A stretch of DNA of 64,000 nt, from positions 1-64,000 of the forward strand of contig NZ_BMMV01000031.1 of NCBI RefSeq assembly GCF_014646115.1, read 5' to 3'. The notes beneath the pieces are model-generated. The model saw only the letters and a program-made list of their open reading frames with translations, was not told the origin of the DNA and made no database searches. The DNA is from Streptomyces camponoticapitis (lineage in GTDB: Bacteria; Actinomycetota; Actinomycetes; Streptomycetales; Streptomycetaceae). Positions 43,898 through 53,390 of the stretch are shown here, one piece after another (the stretch's first letter is position 1; every line of letters starts with the position of its first letter). The translations under genes and the position numbers were made by a program.

Positions 43898-44812
43898 ATG
43901 ATCGAAGTACGTGGCCTGTCAAAACGCTATGGCGAGGTCCTGGCCGTGGACGATCTGACGTTCGCTGTCCGGCCCGGGGAAGTGACGGGGTTCCTGGGGC
44001 CGAATGGTGCCGGCAAGTCGACCACCCTGAGGTTGATCGTGGGCCTGGACGCCGCCAGTTCCGGGACTGCGACTGTGGGTGGGCGGCCGTACGTCGCGCA
44101 GCCCACGCCGCTGAAGGCGGTCGGGGCGCTACTGGATCCGGGCGCGGTGCTGCCCAGCCGCACCGCCTATCACCATCTGCTGGCGCTGGCGGCCGGCAAT
44201 GGGATCCCGAGCAGCCGGGTCAAGGCGGTGCTGGCGGAAGTCGGCTTGGAGAACGTGAGCCGCCGACGTGCGGGGACGTTCTCCCTCGGCATGCGTCAGC
44301 GGCTGGGTATCGCGGCGGCTCTGTTGGGTGATCCTCCGGTGCTGGTCTTTGACGAGCCGCTCAACGGGCTGGACCCGGAGGGCATCGTGTGGATCCGCTC
44401 GCTGATGCGGAGGATGGCGGCGGAAGGACGCGCGGTTTTGATGTCGAGCCATCTGATGAGCGAGATGGAGCTGACTGCCGACCACCTCATCGTCATCGGC
44501 AGGGGACGGCTGATCGCCGACACCTCGATGAAGGACTTCATCGAGGCTTACTCCGAGCGTGAGGTCTTTGTCCGCAGTCCCCAGGCCGAGGAACTGCGCG
44601 GCATGCTCAGTGCAGCCGTTGAGGTGCGGACTGAGAGCAGCGACGCTCTGGTGGTGACGGGCTTGGAGGCCGCCGGGATCGGCGCGCTGGCGTCGGCCAA
44701 CGGAGTGGAGCTGCATGAGCTTGCTCCGCGCCAGGTGTCGCTGGAAAGGGCGTTCATGGACCTGACCCGGGATGCGGTGGAGTACCAGTCGGAGAAGGAG
44801 ACGAGCCGATGA
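43898..44812 (+). CDS. ABC transporter ATP-binding protein
   Basis: 304 residues from the ATG at 43898, with GGAG upstream. Walker A is LGPNGAGKSTTL (residues ~36-47), the signature FSLGMRQRLGIAAAL stands in place of the usual LSGGQ, Walker B plus Glu is VLVFDEPLNGLDPEG, and the switch His follows in MSSHLMSEM. It is a BcrA/DrrA-like exporter ATPase with a C-terminal regulatory extension of ~80 residues. Its stop overlaps the start of the permease gene (ATGA). Relatives give resistance to peptide antibiotics or drugs; the two-component system right after fits a drug-sensing module. The GMRQR signature is common in this subfamily. Confidence 0.94.
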   Translation: MIEVRGLSKRYGEVLAVDDLTFAVRPGEVTGFLGPNGAGKSTTLRLIVGLDAASSGTATVGGRPYVAQPTPLKAVGALLDPGAVLPSRTAYHHLLALAAGNGIPSSRVKAVLAEVGLENVSRRRAGTFSLGMRQRLGIAAALLGDPPVLVFDEPLNGLDPEGIVWIRSLMRRMAAEGRAVLMSSHLMSEMELTADHLIVIGRGRLIADTSMKDFIEAYSEREVFVRSPQAEELRGMLSAAVEVRTESSDALVVTGLEAAGIGALASANGVELHELAPRQVSLERAFMDLTRDAVEYQSEKETSR

Positions 44813-45690
44813 CACGTTCGACCACGCAAAACTTTGTCAGGGCGACGAAAGCCCGCCGACGCCCGCTCGTGCTCCGTCTTCAGCCGCAACCGCGTCGTGC
44901 GAGGGATGGAAGGGTGACCTTCTGGCACTGCCTGCACGCCGAGTGGATCAAGATCCGCACGATGCGGTCGACGTTGTACGTGATCCTGGGCACCCTGGCG
45001 TTCTGCCTCGGACTCGCCGCGCTGAACGGTTCGTCCGCCGGCAGCGAGTTCGCGGACCTGAGCCCCGCGGACCAGGCGTCGTTCGACCCGCTGGCCACCA
45101 GTTTGCGCGGTTACCTGCTCGCGCAGATCGCGCTCGGTCTCCTGGGCGGTCTGGTCATCACTTCTGAGTACGGCGCGCGAACGATCGTCCCCACTCTGAT
45201 CGGGGTTCCTCACCGGGCGCGGGTGCTGGCATCCAAGGCTGTGGTGCTGGTGGGCGTGGCGCTCCCGGTCGGGATCGCGGTGTCGCTGGCCGGGTTTCTG
45301 GTTGGGCAGACGTCGCTGTCCAGGGCGGGCGCTCCGAACCTCGCGCTCTCCGACGGCGTGGCGCTGCGCGGCATCTTTGGTGGTGGCTTGTACTTGGCAC
45401 TGGCCGGGCTCTTCGGACTGGCTCTGGGCACGGTGATCCGCTCCACGACGGCAACGGTGACCACGCTGTTCGGGGTGATGCTGATTGTTCAGGCATTCGC
45501 CCCGGCCCTGCCCGGAGAACTGGGCGACTGGGTGTCGAAGTACTGGCCGCCGATCGCAGGTGGGCAGATCATTACCAGCCATCAGGACCCCGACTTGCTG
45601 AGTCCCTGGGCAGGGGTGGGTGTCATGGTGGGGTCCGTGGCGGTTCTGATGGTGGTGGCATTCATTGTCTTCGGCAAGCGTGACGCGTAG
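44809..45690 (+). CDS. ABC transporter permease
   Basis: 293 residues, start overlapping the ATPase stop by four bases, so translation is coupled. An ABC-2-type permease with about six membrane spans: STLYVILGTLAFCLGLAAL, the conserved ALGLLGGLVITSEYGARTI segment typical of BcrB/DrrB-like exporters, RVLASKAVVLVGVALPVGI, GGGLYLALAGLFGLALGTVI, TLFGVMLIVQAFAPAL and GVMVGSVAVLMVVAFIV. The N-terminal ~35 residues before WHCLHAEWIKIRTMRST are Arg-rich and might be an overcalled start; an internal GTG near 44913 (VTFWHCLHAEW) is an alternative, but the ATGA overlap supports 44809. Confidence 0.9.
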   Translation: MTRSTTQNFVRATKARRRPLVLRLQPQPRRARDGRVTFWHCLHAEWIKIRTMRSTLYVILGTLAFCLGLAALNGSSAGSEFADLSPADQASFDPLATSLRGYLLAQIALGLLGGLVITSEYGARTIVPTLIGVPHRARVLASKAVVLVGVALPVGIAVSLAGFLVGQTSLSRAGAPNLALSDGVALRGIFGGGLYLALAGLFGLALGTVIRSTTATVTTLFGVMLIVQAFAPALPGELGDWVSKYWPPIAGGQIITSHQDPDLLSPWAGVGVMVGSVAVLMVVAFIVFGKRDA

Positions 45691-45738
45691 CGGGGCGGGA
45701 CAGTGAAGACAGAAGATCATCAGTCGGGGACAGGTGCC

Positions 45739-46443
45739 ATGGCGACGACACAACGACTGCTGCTGGTCGAGGACGAGCCCACGCTGTGTGAGCTGCTGTC
45801 CGCCAGCTTGCGGCTGGCCGGCTTCGAGGTGACTCCGGCCCAGACGGGCGGCCAAGCCCTGGAAGCGGTCCGCGACAACCGACCCGACCTGATCGTCCTG
45901 GATGTGATGCTGCCCGACCTTGACGGCTTCGAGGTGGCACGTCGTCTGCGTGAGGACCCCTCCGGCCTGGGAATCGGGCAGCCGCCGATCCTCTTTCTGA
46001 CCGCCCGGGACGCGGCGGAGGACCGTATCAGCGGTCTCCGGGCAGGCGGGGACGACTACGTCACCAAGCCCTTCAACCTCGAGGAACTCATCCTGCGCAT
46101 CCAGGCGGTGCTGCGCCGAACCAGCGGCCGTCGGCCCGATGGGCTCCTGGTGGTGGACGACCTGGAGCTCGATCCCGACAGCCACCAGGTGACCCGCAGC
46201 GGCCGGCCGGTGCAACTGTCTCCGACCGAGTTCAGTCTGCTGCGGGTGCTGATGGAAAACGCCGGCCAGGTCCTGTCCAGGCATCAGCTTCTGGACCAGG
46301 TCTGGCACTACGACTTCGACGGTGACGACTCCATCGTCGCCTCCTACATCAGCTACCTGCGCCGCAAGATCGACATCACAGAACCGAAGCTGATCCACAC
46401 GGTGCGGGGGACGGGCTACGTTCTGCGCAGGTCCCGCGCGTGA
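45739..46443 (+). CDS. OmpR/PhoB-type response regulator
   Basis: About 234 residues from the ATG at 45739; a GTG at 45703 with a GGCGGG site is also possible. The receiver domain shows LLVEDEP, the phospho-acceptor Asp in LIVLDVMLPDLDGFEV, LTARDA and the Lys in YVTKPFN. The effector is a winged helix (LSPTEFSLLRVLMENAGQV, SYISYLRRKID, HTVRGTGYVLR). The histidine kinase follows with a 4-bp overlap (GTGA at 46440). The pair probably senses envelope stress or a drug and controls the ABC genes just before it. Confidence 0.94.
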   Translation: MATTQRLLLVEDEPTLCELLSASLRLAGFEVTPAQTGGQALEAVRDNRPDLIVLDVMLPDLDGFEVARRLREDPSGLGIGQPPILFLTARDAAEDRISGLRAGGDDYVTKPFNLEELILRIQAVLRRTSGRRPDGLLVVDDLELDPDSHQVTRSGRPVQLSPTEFSLLRVLMENAGQVLSRHQLLDQVWHYDFDGDDSIVASYISYLRRKIDITEPKLIHTVRGTGYVLRRSRA

Positions 46444-47957
46444 GTACCGCCTCCACGCGCGGGCCGATCAGCCGGATGTCGCTGCGCGGGCGGGTCGTGG
46501 CCATCACTCTGTTGCTGGTCGTCACCGCCCTGCTGGCCAGCAACGCCGTACTCGTCACCCTGCTGGAGCGGCAACTGGTGCACCAACTGGAAGAGCGGCT
46601 GCGCGCCGCTTCCGCGACGGCGGCGCGGCTGTCGAACCTGGAAGACGTGCCCGGTGAGACGGCACCGGAGCTGCGCGAGGCAGTGGAGCGCGACCTGACG
46701 GGCGACGTCTACGTCGTCTACCTCGATTCCGAGGGGCAACTGCGGCGTACGCTGCGTCCGGCTACGCACAGCGCCCCACGTCTTCCCGACCTGGACGCAG
46801 CGGCGGTCGCCGTCCGCGAACAGCGCCCCTTCCAGGTGGCGGCCAAGGGCGACGGCGAAGAGTGGCGTGTCATCGCTACTCCTTTGGCCCCGGGTCAGGA
46901 CGTCGACGCGGGCAAGGGCGGCAGCGTCGTCGTGGCCGGTTCCCTGGCTCCGGTCCATACGACGATCCGGCACCTGGGCGTGTGGATGCTGGTGATCGAT
47001 GCGGTGGTGCTCATCGGGTTGGGCGTCGTCGCCTGGTTCGCGGTGCGGGCCGGCTTGCGGCCCCTGCGGCGCATGGAGAAGACGGCAGCCGCCATCGCGG
47101 GCGGGGACCTGTCCAGCCGGGTGCCGCAGCCGGCCACCATGCGCACAGAACTGGGCCGGTTGTCCGCCGCCCTCAACGGCATGCTGGACCGCATCGAAGC
47201 CGGCGACGCCGCCCGCGCGGCCACCAACGCGCGCATGCGTACCTTCATCGCGGACGCCAGTCACGAATTGCGCACCCCGCTGTTCGGGATCAAGGGCTTC
47301 ACCGAGCTGTACCGGATGGGCGGCATGCCCCAGCGTGCGGACGTCGATGCTGCCATGAGCCGTATCGAACGTGAAGCAGCCCGCCTGGTCCGCATCGTCG
47401 AGGAACTGCTGCTGCTCGCCCGGCTCGACGAAGACGCCAGCGCTGATGCGCATCTGCCCCTTCGCCTGACTCCCATGGACCTGCGCACCCTGGCCGCCGA
47501 CGCCCTGCACGACCTGCGGGCCATGGCACCCGACCGTCCCGTCACCCTGACCGGGCCGGGCGGCGGCCCGCCCGGTGGCGCCCCGGTTCTGGGCGACGAG
47601 TCACGCCTGCGGCAGGTCACCTCCAACCTCGTCGGCAACGCCATCGCCCACACCCCGCCCGGCACGCCGGTACGCATCGGCGTAGGCACTCTGCAGGACC
47701 AGGCCATCCTCGAACTCAGCGATGAGGGAGCAGGGATGACAGCCGAACAGGTCACCCAGGTCTTCGACCGCTTCTACCGTGCCGACACCGCCCGCGGCCG
47801 CACACAGACCGGCGGTGCCGGACTTGGTCTGTCCATCGTCCGCTCCCTGGTGACCGCTCACCAAGGCCGTGTTGAGGTGTGCTCTCAGCCTGGGGAAGGC
47901 GCCACGTTCCGCGTCCTGCTGCCGTTGCATTCCGACAGCCTCGTCGGCAATTCCTGA
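46440..47957 (+). CDS. sensor histidine kinase (OmpR-system partner)
   Basis: 505 residues from a GTG overlapping the regulator's stop. Layout: a membrane span at ~15-38 (VVAITLLLVVTALLASNAVL), an extracellular sensor of ~140 residues, a second span (VWMLVIDAVVLIGLGVVAWF), a HAMP linker (RMEKTAAAIAGGDLSSRVP), the His-box DASHELRTPLFGIKGF with the phospho-His, the N-box NLVGNAIAHTPPG, the G-boxes DEGAGM and GGAGLGLSIV. All catalytic parts are present. The arrangement is that of MprB/TcsS-like actinobacterial kinases. Confidence 0.94.
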   Translation: MSTASTRGPISRMSLRGRVVAITLLLVVTALLASNAVLVTLLERQLVHQLEERLRAASATAARLSNLEDVPGETAPELREAVERDLTGDVYVVYLDSEGQLRRTLRPATHSAPRLPDLDAAAVAVREQRPFQVAAKGDGEEWRVIATPLAPGQDVDAGKGGSVVVAGSLAPVHTTIRHLGVWMLVIDAVVLIGLGVVAWFAVRAGLRPLRRMEKTAAAIAGGDLSSRVPQPATMRTELGRLSAALNGMLDRIEAGDAARAATNARMRTFIADASHELRTPLFGIKGFTELYRMGGMPQRADVDAAMSRIEREAARLVRIVEELLLLARLDEDASADAHLPLRLTPMDLRTLAADALHDLRAMAPDRPVTLTGPGGGPPGGAPVLGDESRLRQVTSNLVGNAIAHTPPGTPVRIGVGTLQDQAILELSDEGAGMTAEQVTQVFDRFYRADTARGRTQTGGAGLGLSIVRSLVTAHQGRVEVCSQPGEGATFRVLLPLHSDSLVGNS

Positions 47958-47969
47958 GAATCGCCCGAG

Positions 47970-48000
47970 CCCGTCGGTCCGCTGTTGCGGACAGCGGGCG
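47970..48000 (+). terminator. hairpin after the histidine kinase gene
   Basis: CCGCTGT-TGCGG-ACAGCGG (47979-47997), a 7-bp perfect stem flanked by further GC pairs (GCCCG/CGGGC). It lies 22 bp after the kinase stop and probably separates that operon from the MMPL transporter. Confidence 0.5.
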
Positions 48001-48239
48001 GTTACCGACACACCGAACGCCTCAACAGAGCCGATGGCGTGCTCCGCCAAATGTGCCGCCGTCCTGTTCGCGCGGCTTCCCGCCGTTCGTCGCAGGAGGA
48101 CTACCGGCGGGATATGACACCCCCGCCGAGCCCTACTTGTTTTTGAGTACGGGGATCGTCGATACGGCCGACGACACGAATGCGGGCGCCCCGGCAGGGT
48201 GAATGACGTTCCCGATATTCAGATATGGAGATGTCTTTC

Positions 48240-50492
48240 ATGGCGACTTTCTTGCATCGGGTGGGCCGCTGGTCCTTCCGAAGGCGCCGCACCGTGGTGC
48301 TGGCCTGGGTGGCAGTACTGGCTGCTGTATTCCTCGGGGCTTCCAGCGCATCCGAGGCATCGGAGGACTCGTCCTCCCTGCCCGGCATCGAGTCCCAGCA
48401 GGCATTCGACCTGATCAATGAGCGGTTCCCGGGCGCCGAAGCGGACGGTGCGGAGGCCCGCATCGTGTTTGTCGCGGAACACGGCCAGCAGGTCACCTCC
48501 GCCGCCGGCCGGTCGGCCATCGGTGAACTCGTCACGGCGGTGGCCGACGGGCCGCAGGTCGCCGACGCGGCCAGCCCTTTCGACACGAACGCGGTCAGCA
48601 AGGACAAGTCGACCGCGTACGCCACCGTCACCTACAAGGTCGCCGGTGACGATCTCACCGACGCCAGCAAGACGGACCTGACCAAGGCAGTCGAGCAGGC
48701 CCGGGACGCGGGCCTGACCGTCGAGGTCGGCGGCTCCGCGCTGGAGACCGAAGCAGCGCAGGGCTTGGGTGAAGTACTCGGCGTTCTCGTCGCCGCAGTG
48801 GTTCTGCTGATCACCTTCGGCTCACTCGCCGCCGCCGGTCTCCCCCTGCTCACCGCCATCCTCGGCGTCAGCATCAGCCTGGCCGGAATCACCGCTTTGA
48901 GCAGTGCCTTCGGATTCTCCTCGACGGTCGGTGAACTGGCGATGATGCTCGGCCTCGCCGTGGGCATCGACTACTCCCTGTTCGTGGTCTCGCGCTACCG
49001 GGAGGAGCGGGCCAAGGGACACCAGCCGCAGGAGGCGGCGGCCCTGGCCGTGGGCACGGCCGGAAGCGCGGTCGTCTTCGCCGGACTCACCGTCGTCATC
49101 GCTTTGCTGGGTCTCTCCGTCATCGGAGTCCCGATGCTCAGCAAGATGGGTATCGGCTCGGCAGGCACCGTCATGGTCGGAGTCCTGATCGCCCTGACCG
49201 CAGTGCCGGCACTCCTGGGCTTCTGGCCGAATGCAGTGCTCTCGCGCCGTGACCGCAAGGGCGGACGTCGCTCCCGCACCAAGATCCTCAGCCTCGTCGG
49301 CAGGACCAGGACGGCCGGCACCTCCACGAAGCTCCCCCGCGGGGTTCGCTGGGCGCAGTTCGTGGTGCGCCGCCCGCTGCCCGTCCTGCTCCTGTCGGTG
49401 ATCGGCCTCGGGGCGCTCGCGGTGCCGTCGCTGGACCTGCGGATGGGCATGCCTGGCGATGAGGCCAAGTCGACCGCGACCACCGAGCGCCGCGCCTACG
49501 ACGCGCTCGCCGAGGGCTTCGGCCCGGGCTACAACGGCCCGCTGACCGTGGTGGTCGACGTCAAGGAGGCCAAGGACCCGCAGGCGGCCGTGACAGCGGT
49601 CTCCAACAAGCTCACCGGCACCAGGGGAGTCGTCTCCGTCTCCCCGGCACGGTTCAACGAGGCCAAAGACACAGCGGTGATCGCCGCTGTCCCCTCAACC
49701 GCACCCACCAGCCGGCAGACGCAGGACCTGGTGCACACCATCCGCAGCGAGCGCGGTGCGGTGGAGTCCTCCACCGGCGCCGACTTCAAGGTCACCGGCA
49801 CCACCGCCCTGAACATCGACGTGGGCCAGAAGATGCAGGACGCCCTCATTCCCTACCTCGCGGTCGTCGTCGGTCTCGCCTTCCTCCTCCTGGCCCTGGT
49901 CTTCCGTTCGATCCTGGTGCCGCTCAAGGCCGCACTAGGCTTCCTGCTGTCCGTCGGCGCGGCCCTCGGCGCGATCGTCACGGTCTTCCAACAGGGCCAC
50001 GGAGCCGGCATCTTCGGCGTCGACGAAACCGGCCCGATCATGAGCACCATGCCCATCTTCCTGGTGGGTATCGTCTTCGGCCTCGCCATGGACTATCAGG
50101 TCTTCCTCGTCTCCCGGATCCGGGAGGCGCACATCCACGGAGAAGGACCCGGCCAGGCCATCGTCACCGGGTTCCGGCACAGCGCCCAGGTCGTGGGGGC
50201 AGCAGCGCTGATCATGATGGCGGTGTTCGGCGGGTTCATGACGGGCGGCGAATCCCTGGTCAAGATGGTCGGCTTCGGACTGGCCAGTGCCGTCTTCTTC
50301 GACGCCTTCGTCGTCCGTATGGCCTTCGTGCCCGCGGTCCTGGCGCTCCTCGGCAAGCGGGCATGGTGGCTGCCGCGCTGGCTGGACCGGCTGATGCCCC
50401 GCGTCGACGTCGAGGGCGAAGCACTCACCCAGCAGGTCTCCGCGCCGAATGATCTGCCCGCCGACGATCCACGGGCCTCCGTGACGGTCTGA
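48240..50492 (+). CDS. MMPL/RND-family membrane transporter
   Basis: About 750 residues. The ATG at 48240 (MATFLHRVGRWS) has GGAG nine bases upstream; an ATG five codons earlier is less well placed. Typical actinobacterial MMPL layout: an initial span (VVLAWVAVLAAVFLG), a first extracellular domain, a block of spans with VGIDYSLFVVSRYREE, a second extracellular domain, and a second span block with AMDYQVFLVSRIREAH. The paired DY motifs carry the proton-relay Asp and Tyr. Such proteins export lipids, siderophores or antibiotics. A separate hairpin before and after it suggests its own transcript, next to two regulatory pairs that may both affect it. Confidence 0.93.
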   Translation: MATFLHRVGRWSFRRRRTVVLAWVAVLAAVFLGASSASEASEDSSSLPGIESQQAFDLINERFPGAEADGAEARIVFVAEHGQQVTSAAGRSAIGELVTAVADGPQVADAASPFDTNAVSKDKSTAYATVTYKVAGDDLTDASKTDLTKAVEQARDAGLTVEVGGSALETEAAQGLGEVLGVLVAAVVLLITFGSLAAAGLPLLTAILGVSISLAGITALSSAFGFSSTVGELAMMLGLAVGIDYSLFVVSRYREERAKGHQPQEAAALAVGTAGSAVVFAGLTVVIALLGLSVIGVPMLSKMGIGSAGTVMVGVLIALTAVPALLGFWPNAVLSRRDRKGGRRSRTKILSLVGRTRTAGTSTKLPRGVRWAQFVVRRPLPVLLLSVIGLGALAVPSLDLRMGMPGDEAKSTATTERRAYDALAEGFGPGYNGPLTVVVDVKEAKDPQAAVTAVSNKLTGTRGVVSVSPARFNEAKDTAVIAAVPSTAPTSRQTQDLVHTIRSERGAVESSTGADFKVTGTTALNIDVGQKMQDALIPYLAVVVGLAFLLLALVFRSILVPLKAALGFLLSVGAALGAIVTVFQQGHGAGIFGVDETGPIMSTMPIFLVGIVFGLAMDYQVFLVSRIREAHIHGEGPGQAIVTGFRHSAQVVGAAALIMMAVFGGFMTGGESLVKMVGFGLASAVFFDAFVVRMAFVPAVLALLGKRAWWLPRWLDRLMPRVDVEGEALTQQVSAPNDLPADDPRASVTV

Positions 50493-50504
50493 CGCACGTG
50501 CCGA

Positions 50505-50539
50505 CCGGGCCGCTCCACCCCAGTCTCAGAGCGGCCCGG
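50505..50539 (+). terminator. 10-bp perfect hairpin after the MMPL gene
   Basis: CCGGGCCGCT (50505-50514) pairs with AGCGGCCCGG (50530-50539) around a 15-base loop, starting 13 bp after the stop of the transporter. Confidence 0.68.
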
Positions 50540-50598
50540 ACCGGCCTCCACATTGCCCACTTCCTCAGCCCGCGGTCACGGTACGGCTCGGAGAAACC

Positions 50599-51762
50599 AT
50601 GGTCACCCGCCTGCGACGTCACGTCGATCGCCATCCCCGCCCGGTCGAAGCGGCCTTCCTCCTGTTGATCTACGCGGCCACCAGTAACCAGTACCGCCGG
50701 GCCGGCGACGACACCCTGTGGTGGCCGGGCTTCGTCCTCGCGGCAGTCACCTGTACGAGCCTGCTGGCGCGCCGCCGACGCCCCGGCACCGTTGTCGTCC
50801 TCACCACCCTCGGCACCGCGGTCGCAGGTGCCCAGGGCAGCACCTTCGGACCCCTCCTGCTGCTCCCGGTCATCGTCGCCCTGTACGAACTGACTCTCCA
50901 GGTCTCCCAGCAAGCCATCCGTATCCACGGTCTCCTGGTTGCTGTCATCCTCGTGCCCACTGCCCTGCGCTGGGATGCGGAGGACGAGCCCTGGGCGAAC
51001 GAGGCGGTGAGCCTGGCCTTCTGGATCCTGCTGCCCATCCTGCATGGATTGGCCGTGCGAGCTCGCCGCGCGTACATGGACACCGTCCGCACACGCGCCG
51101 AGGACGCCGAGCGCACCCGCCATGAGGAAGCACAACGCCGCGTCACCGAAGAACGCGTCCGTATCGCCCGGGAACTGCACGATGTGGTGGCCCACCACAT
51201 GGCCCTCGCCAACGCCCAGGCCAGCACAGCCGCCCACCTGTTTTCCACTCGTCCCGCGCAGACCGGTCGCATCCTCACCGAACTCACCGGCACGACGACG
51301 GCAGCGCTGCGCGAACTCGAGGCAACCGTGGGCCTGTTGCGCCAGCCTGAGACCGCCGAGGAATCACTGAACCCCGCACCTGGACTTGACCGGCTTCCTG
51401 ACCTGGTCGCCGCCTTCGCCGCCGCTGCACTGCACATCACGATCGCTGTCGAAGGCCCCGTGAAGGCTCTGTCGGCAGGGGTGGACCTGACCGCCTTCCG
51501 GATAGTGCAGGAAGCGCTCACCAACGTTGCCAAACACGCCGCGGTGAACATGGCACATGTCCACCTCGTCCACGGCCAGGGACAGTTGACGATCACCGTG
51601 AGCAACGACAGAAGTCCGATCACGCCCCCGCAGGCACCCGGCGGAGGCTTCGGTCTCATCAGCATGCGAGAACGCGCTCAGTCCGTCGGGGGCACCTTTC
51701 GTGCCGGGCACTGCCCGGGAGGCGGCTTCGCCGTCACGGCCGAACTTCCCATCAGCGCCTGA
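50599..51762 (+). CDS. NarL-type sensor histidine kinase
   Basis: 387 residues from the ATG at 50599. The N-terminal ~150 residues hold about four to five membrane spans (AAFLLLIYAATS, WWPGFVLAAVTC, LLLLPVIVALYELT, LLVAVILVPTAL, LAFWILLPILHGL) with short loops. Then comes a coiled linker and the HisKA_3 box RVRIARELHDVVAHHMAL with the phospho-His, and the HATPase_c domain (FRIVQEALTNVAKHA, GGGFGLISMRERAQSVGG). It is the intramembrane-sensing LiaS/DesK-like kind, often responding to envelope or membrane damage. The regulator gene follows after 16 bp. Confidence 0.93.
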   Translation: MVTRLRRHVDRHPRPVEAAFLLLIYAATSNQYRRAGDDTLWWPGFVLAAVTCTSLLARRRRPGTVVVLTTLGTAVAGAQGSTFGPLLLLPVIVALYELTLQVSQQAIRIHGLLVAVILVPTALRWDAEDEPWANEAVSLAFWILLPILHGLAVRARRAYMDTVRTRAEDAERTRHEEAQRRVTEERVRIARELHDVVAHHMALANAQASTAAHLFSTRPAQTGRILTELTGTTTAALRELEATVGLLRQPETAEESLNPAPGLDRLPDLVAAFAAAALHITIAVEGPVKALSAGVDLTAFRIVQEALTNVAKHAAVNMAHVHLVHGQGQLTITVSNDRSPITPPQAPGGGFGLISMRERAQSVGGTFRAGHCPGGGFAVTAELPISA

Positions 51763-51778
51763 TCAGAGAGTAAGTTCC

Positions 51779-52450
51779 ATGACGATCCGCGTATTGATTG
51801 CCGACGACCAGGCCCTGCTGCGAGCGACCTTCCGGGTGCTGATCGACTCCTGTGACGATATGGAGGTCGTCGCCGAGGCCGCCGACGGACAGCAGGCCAT
51901 TACGCTGGCCGGCCTCCACCGCCCGGACGTCGTTCTGATGGACATCCGAATGCCCGGCACCGACGGACTGGCCGCGACCGCCGCCATCTGCGACCAGAGC
52001 GGGCTGCAGGACACACGCGTCCTCATCCTCACCACGTTCCAGACCGACGAGCACGTCGCCCAAGCCCTGCACCTGGGTGCCAGCGGCTTCCTCGGCAAGA
52101 GCACCACTGCCGACGCCTTCCTCGACGGCATCCGCACGGTCGCGTCCGGTGACGCCTTGCTGTCACCCGTGGCAACCCGCTCACTGATCACCCGCTTCCT
52201 CGCCCTACCCGTGCCCAGCTCCGTCGCCCCTGCCCCCGAGCGATTCAGCAGCCTTACTCCGCGAGAGCGCGAAGTGCTGGCCGTGGTCGCGGAGGGCAAA
52301 TCCAACGACGAGATCGCCGACGCACTCTTCCTCAGCCCCCTGACCGTCCGCACCCACGTCCAGCGGGCCAAAACCAAGACGGGCGCCCGCGATCGTGCAC
52401 AGCTCGTCGCCTTCGCCTACCAGTTCGGCCTGATGCAACCGCCGCGGTGA
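51779..52450 (+). CDS. NarL/LuxR-type response regulator
   Basis: 223 residues from the ATG at 51779. Receiver domain: LIADDQALLR, the phospho-acceptor Asp in DVVLMDIRMPGTDGLAA, LTTFQTDEHV, GFLGKSTTADAF. The C-terminal LuxR helix-turn-helix reads LTPREREVLAVVAEGKSNDE, LFLSPLTVRTHVQRAKTKTG. It is the partner of the kinase just upstream. Likely targets are the MMPL transporter (106 bp upstream of the kinase gene, own terminator) or its own operon. Confidence 0.94.
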   Translation: MTIRVLIADDQALLRATFRVLIDSCDDMEVVAEAADGQQAITLAGLHRPDVVLMDIRMPGTDGLAATAAICDQSGLQDTRVLILTTFQTDEHVAQALHLGASGFLGKSTTADAFLDGIRTVASGDALLSPVATRSLITRFLALPVPSSVAPAPERFSSLTPREREVLAVVAEGKSNDEIADALFLSPLTVRTHVQRAKTKTGARDRAQLVAFAYQFGLMQPPR

Positions 52451-52479
52451 CAGACGAGGCGACCGGTGCCTTTCACCGA

Positions 52480-52985
52480 CCCCCGGGGACGCTGCCTCGC
52501 AGGCCCAGGCGTGCCCTGTCTCTGACCGAATCAAGCCCACTTTTCGCCCTCGGTGACTCCTACACTTCCAGTCCACGCATACCGGCTCAGAGCGGCAAGC
52601 CAGCTGGCTGTGACCGCTCCGACCACAACTACCCGGCGCTGCTCTCCGCCCTTTCCAGCCGAACCCGACTCGTCACCCTCGGCATCGGAGGCGATGACAT
52701 CGGCTTCAGCAGCATGCTTACCCGCTGCCTCACCATGGAACGGCGTACAAGCTCATCACTCGTAATAAAGACGTCCCGGTCGACGCTCCCTGTCGAGAGC
52801 GCTACGTCAAGGACGGCATCGACAGTACGCGGCAGCGGACGACAGCGCTGAGAACAGCAGTACTGTCCGACCTGACGCAAGAGATCAGGCGGCGTGCGCC
52901 AGGGCGCACCTCTACATCGTCGGCTACTCCCCGATCCTGCCGCCCGGCGGCACCGGTACACCCCAACGCTCGCGGACAACGCGGA
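52480..52985 (+). pseudogene. SGNH/GDSL hydrolase, heavily degraded
   Basis: A secreted lipase-like SGNH protein can be traced in pieces: FALGDSYTSSPRIPAQSGKP and AGCDRSDHNYPALLSA (catalytic Ser block), then after a large deletion VTLGIGGDDIGFSSMLTRC (block with the oxyanion Gly/Asn, here changed to Asp), then in another frame PCRERYVKDGIDSTRQR, and finally, in yet another frame, LYIVGYSPILPPGG. At least two frameshifts and one deletion are present, and the signal peptide and final Asp-His block are missing. Confidence 0.72.
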
Positions 52986-53159
52986 GTAACGCAAATCATC
53001 CTGCGCGCCATGAGGGCCCTTCAACGGGCCGGGGACCTTGTAACGCACATCGCTTTGATCGGGGGTTCGACGAGACCGGTTCGTTCCTGCGCTCTACGCA
53101 TACGGTTCCTCAATTCCCAAAAATTTTCAGCGTGCCAATTCGAATATTCTCTATCTGGT

Positions 53160-53290
53160 TCAGCCACGAGGCTGTTTGGGCGTGTGGTGGACGGTGAATC
53201 GTGGGCGCGCGGCCAGCCAGGCTCGGGTTGCCTTCGAGACGTGGGACGACCCATTGCCGAGGACCAAGTCGATGGCCAGGGGGCCGGGCC
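53160..53290 (-). pseudogene. IS630-family transposase fragment
   Basis: The minus strand reads DLVLGNGSSHVSKATRAWLA and RPRFTVHHTPKQPRG-stop. This is the segment around the second catalytic Asp (normally LDNGSSH, here LGNGSSH) of IS630 transposases, cut before the ...SWLNQ.E block. It is fused in frame with sequence from a neighbouring IS5 remnant. Confidence 0.62.
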
Positions 53291-53390
53291 GATGCCGCGA
53301 TCCAGCAGGCGCAGGAAGACGCCGACAGACACAGAATCTACTGGCAGGCTCCTGCCCTGCCTGCGGCATCCACTCAGCGCGCCCGCGACC

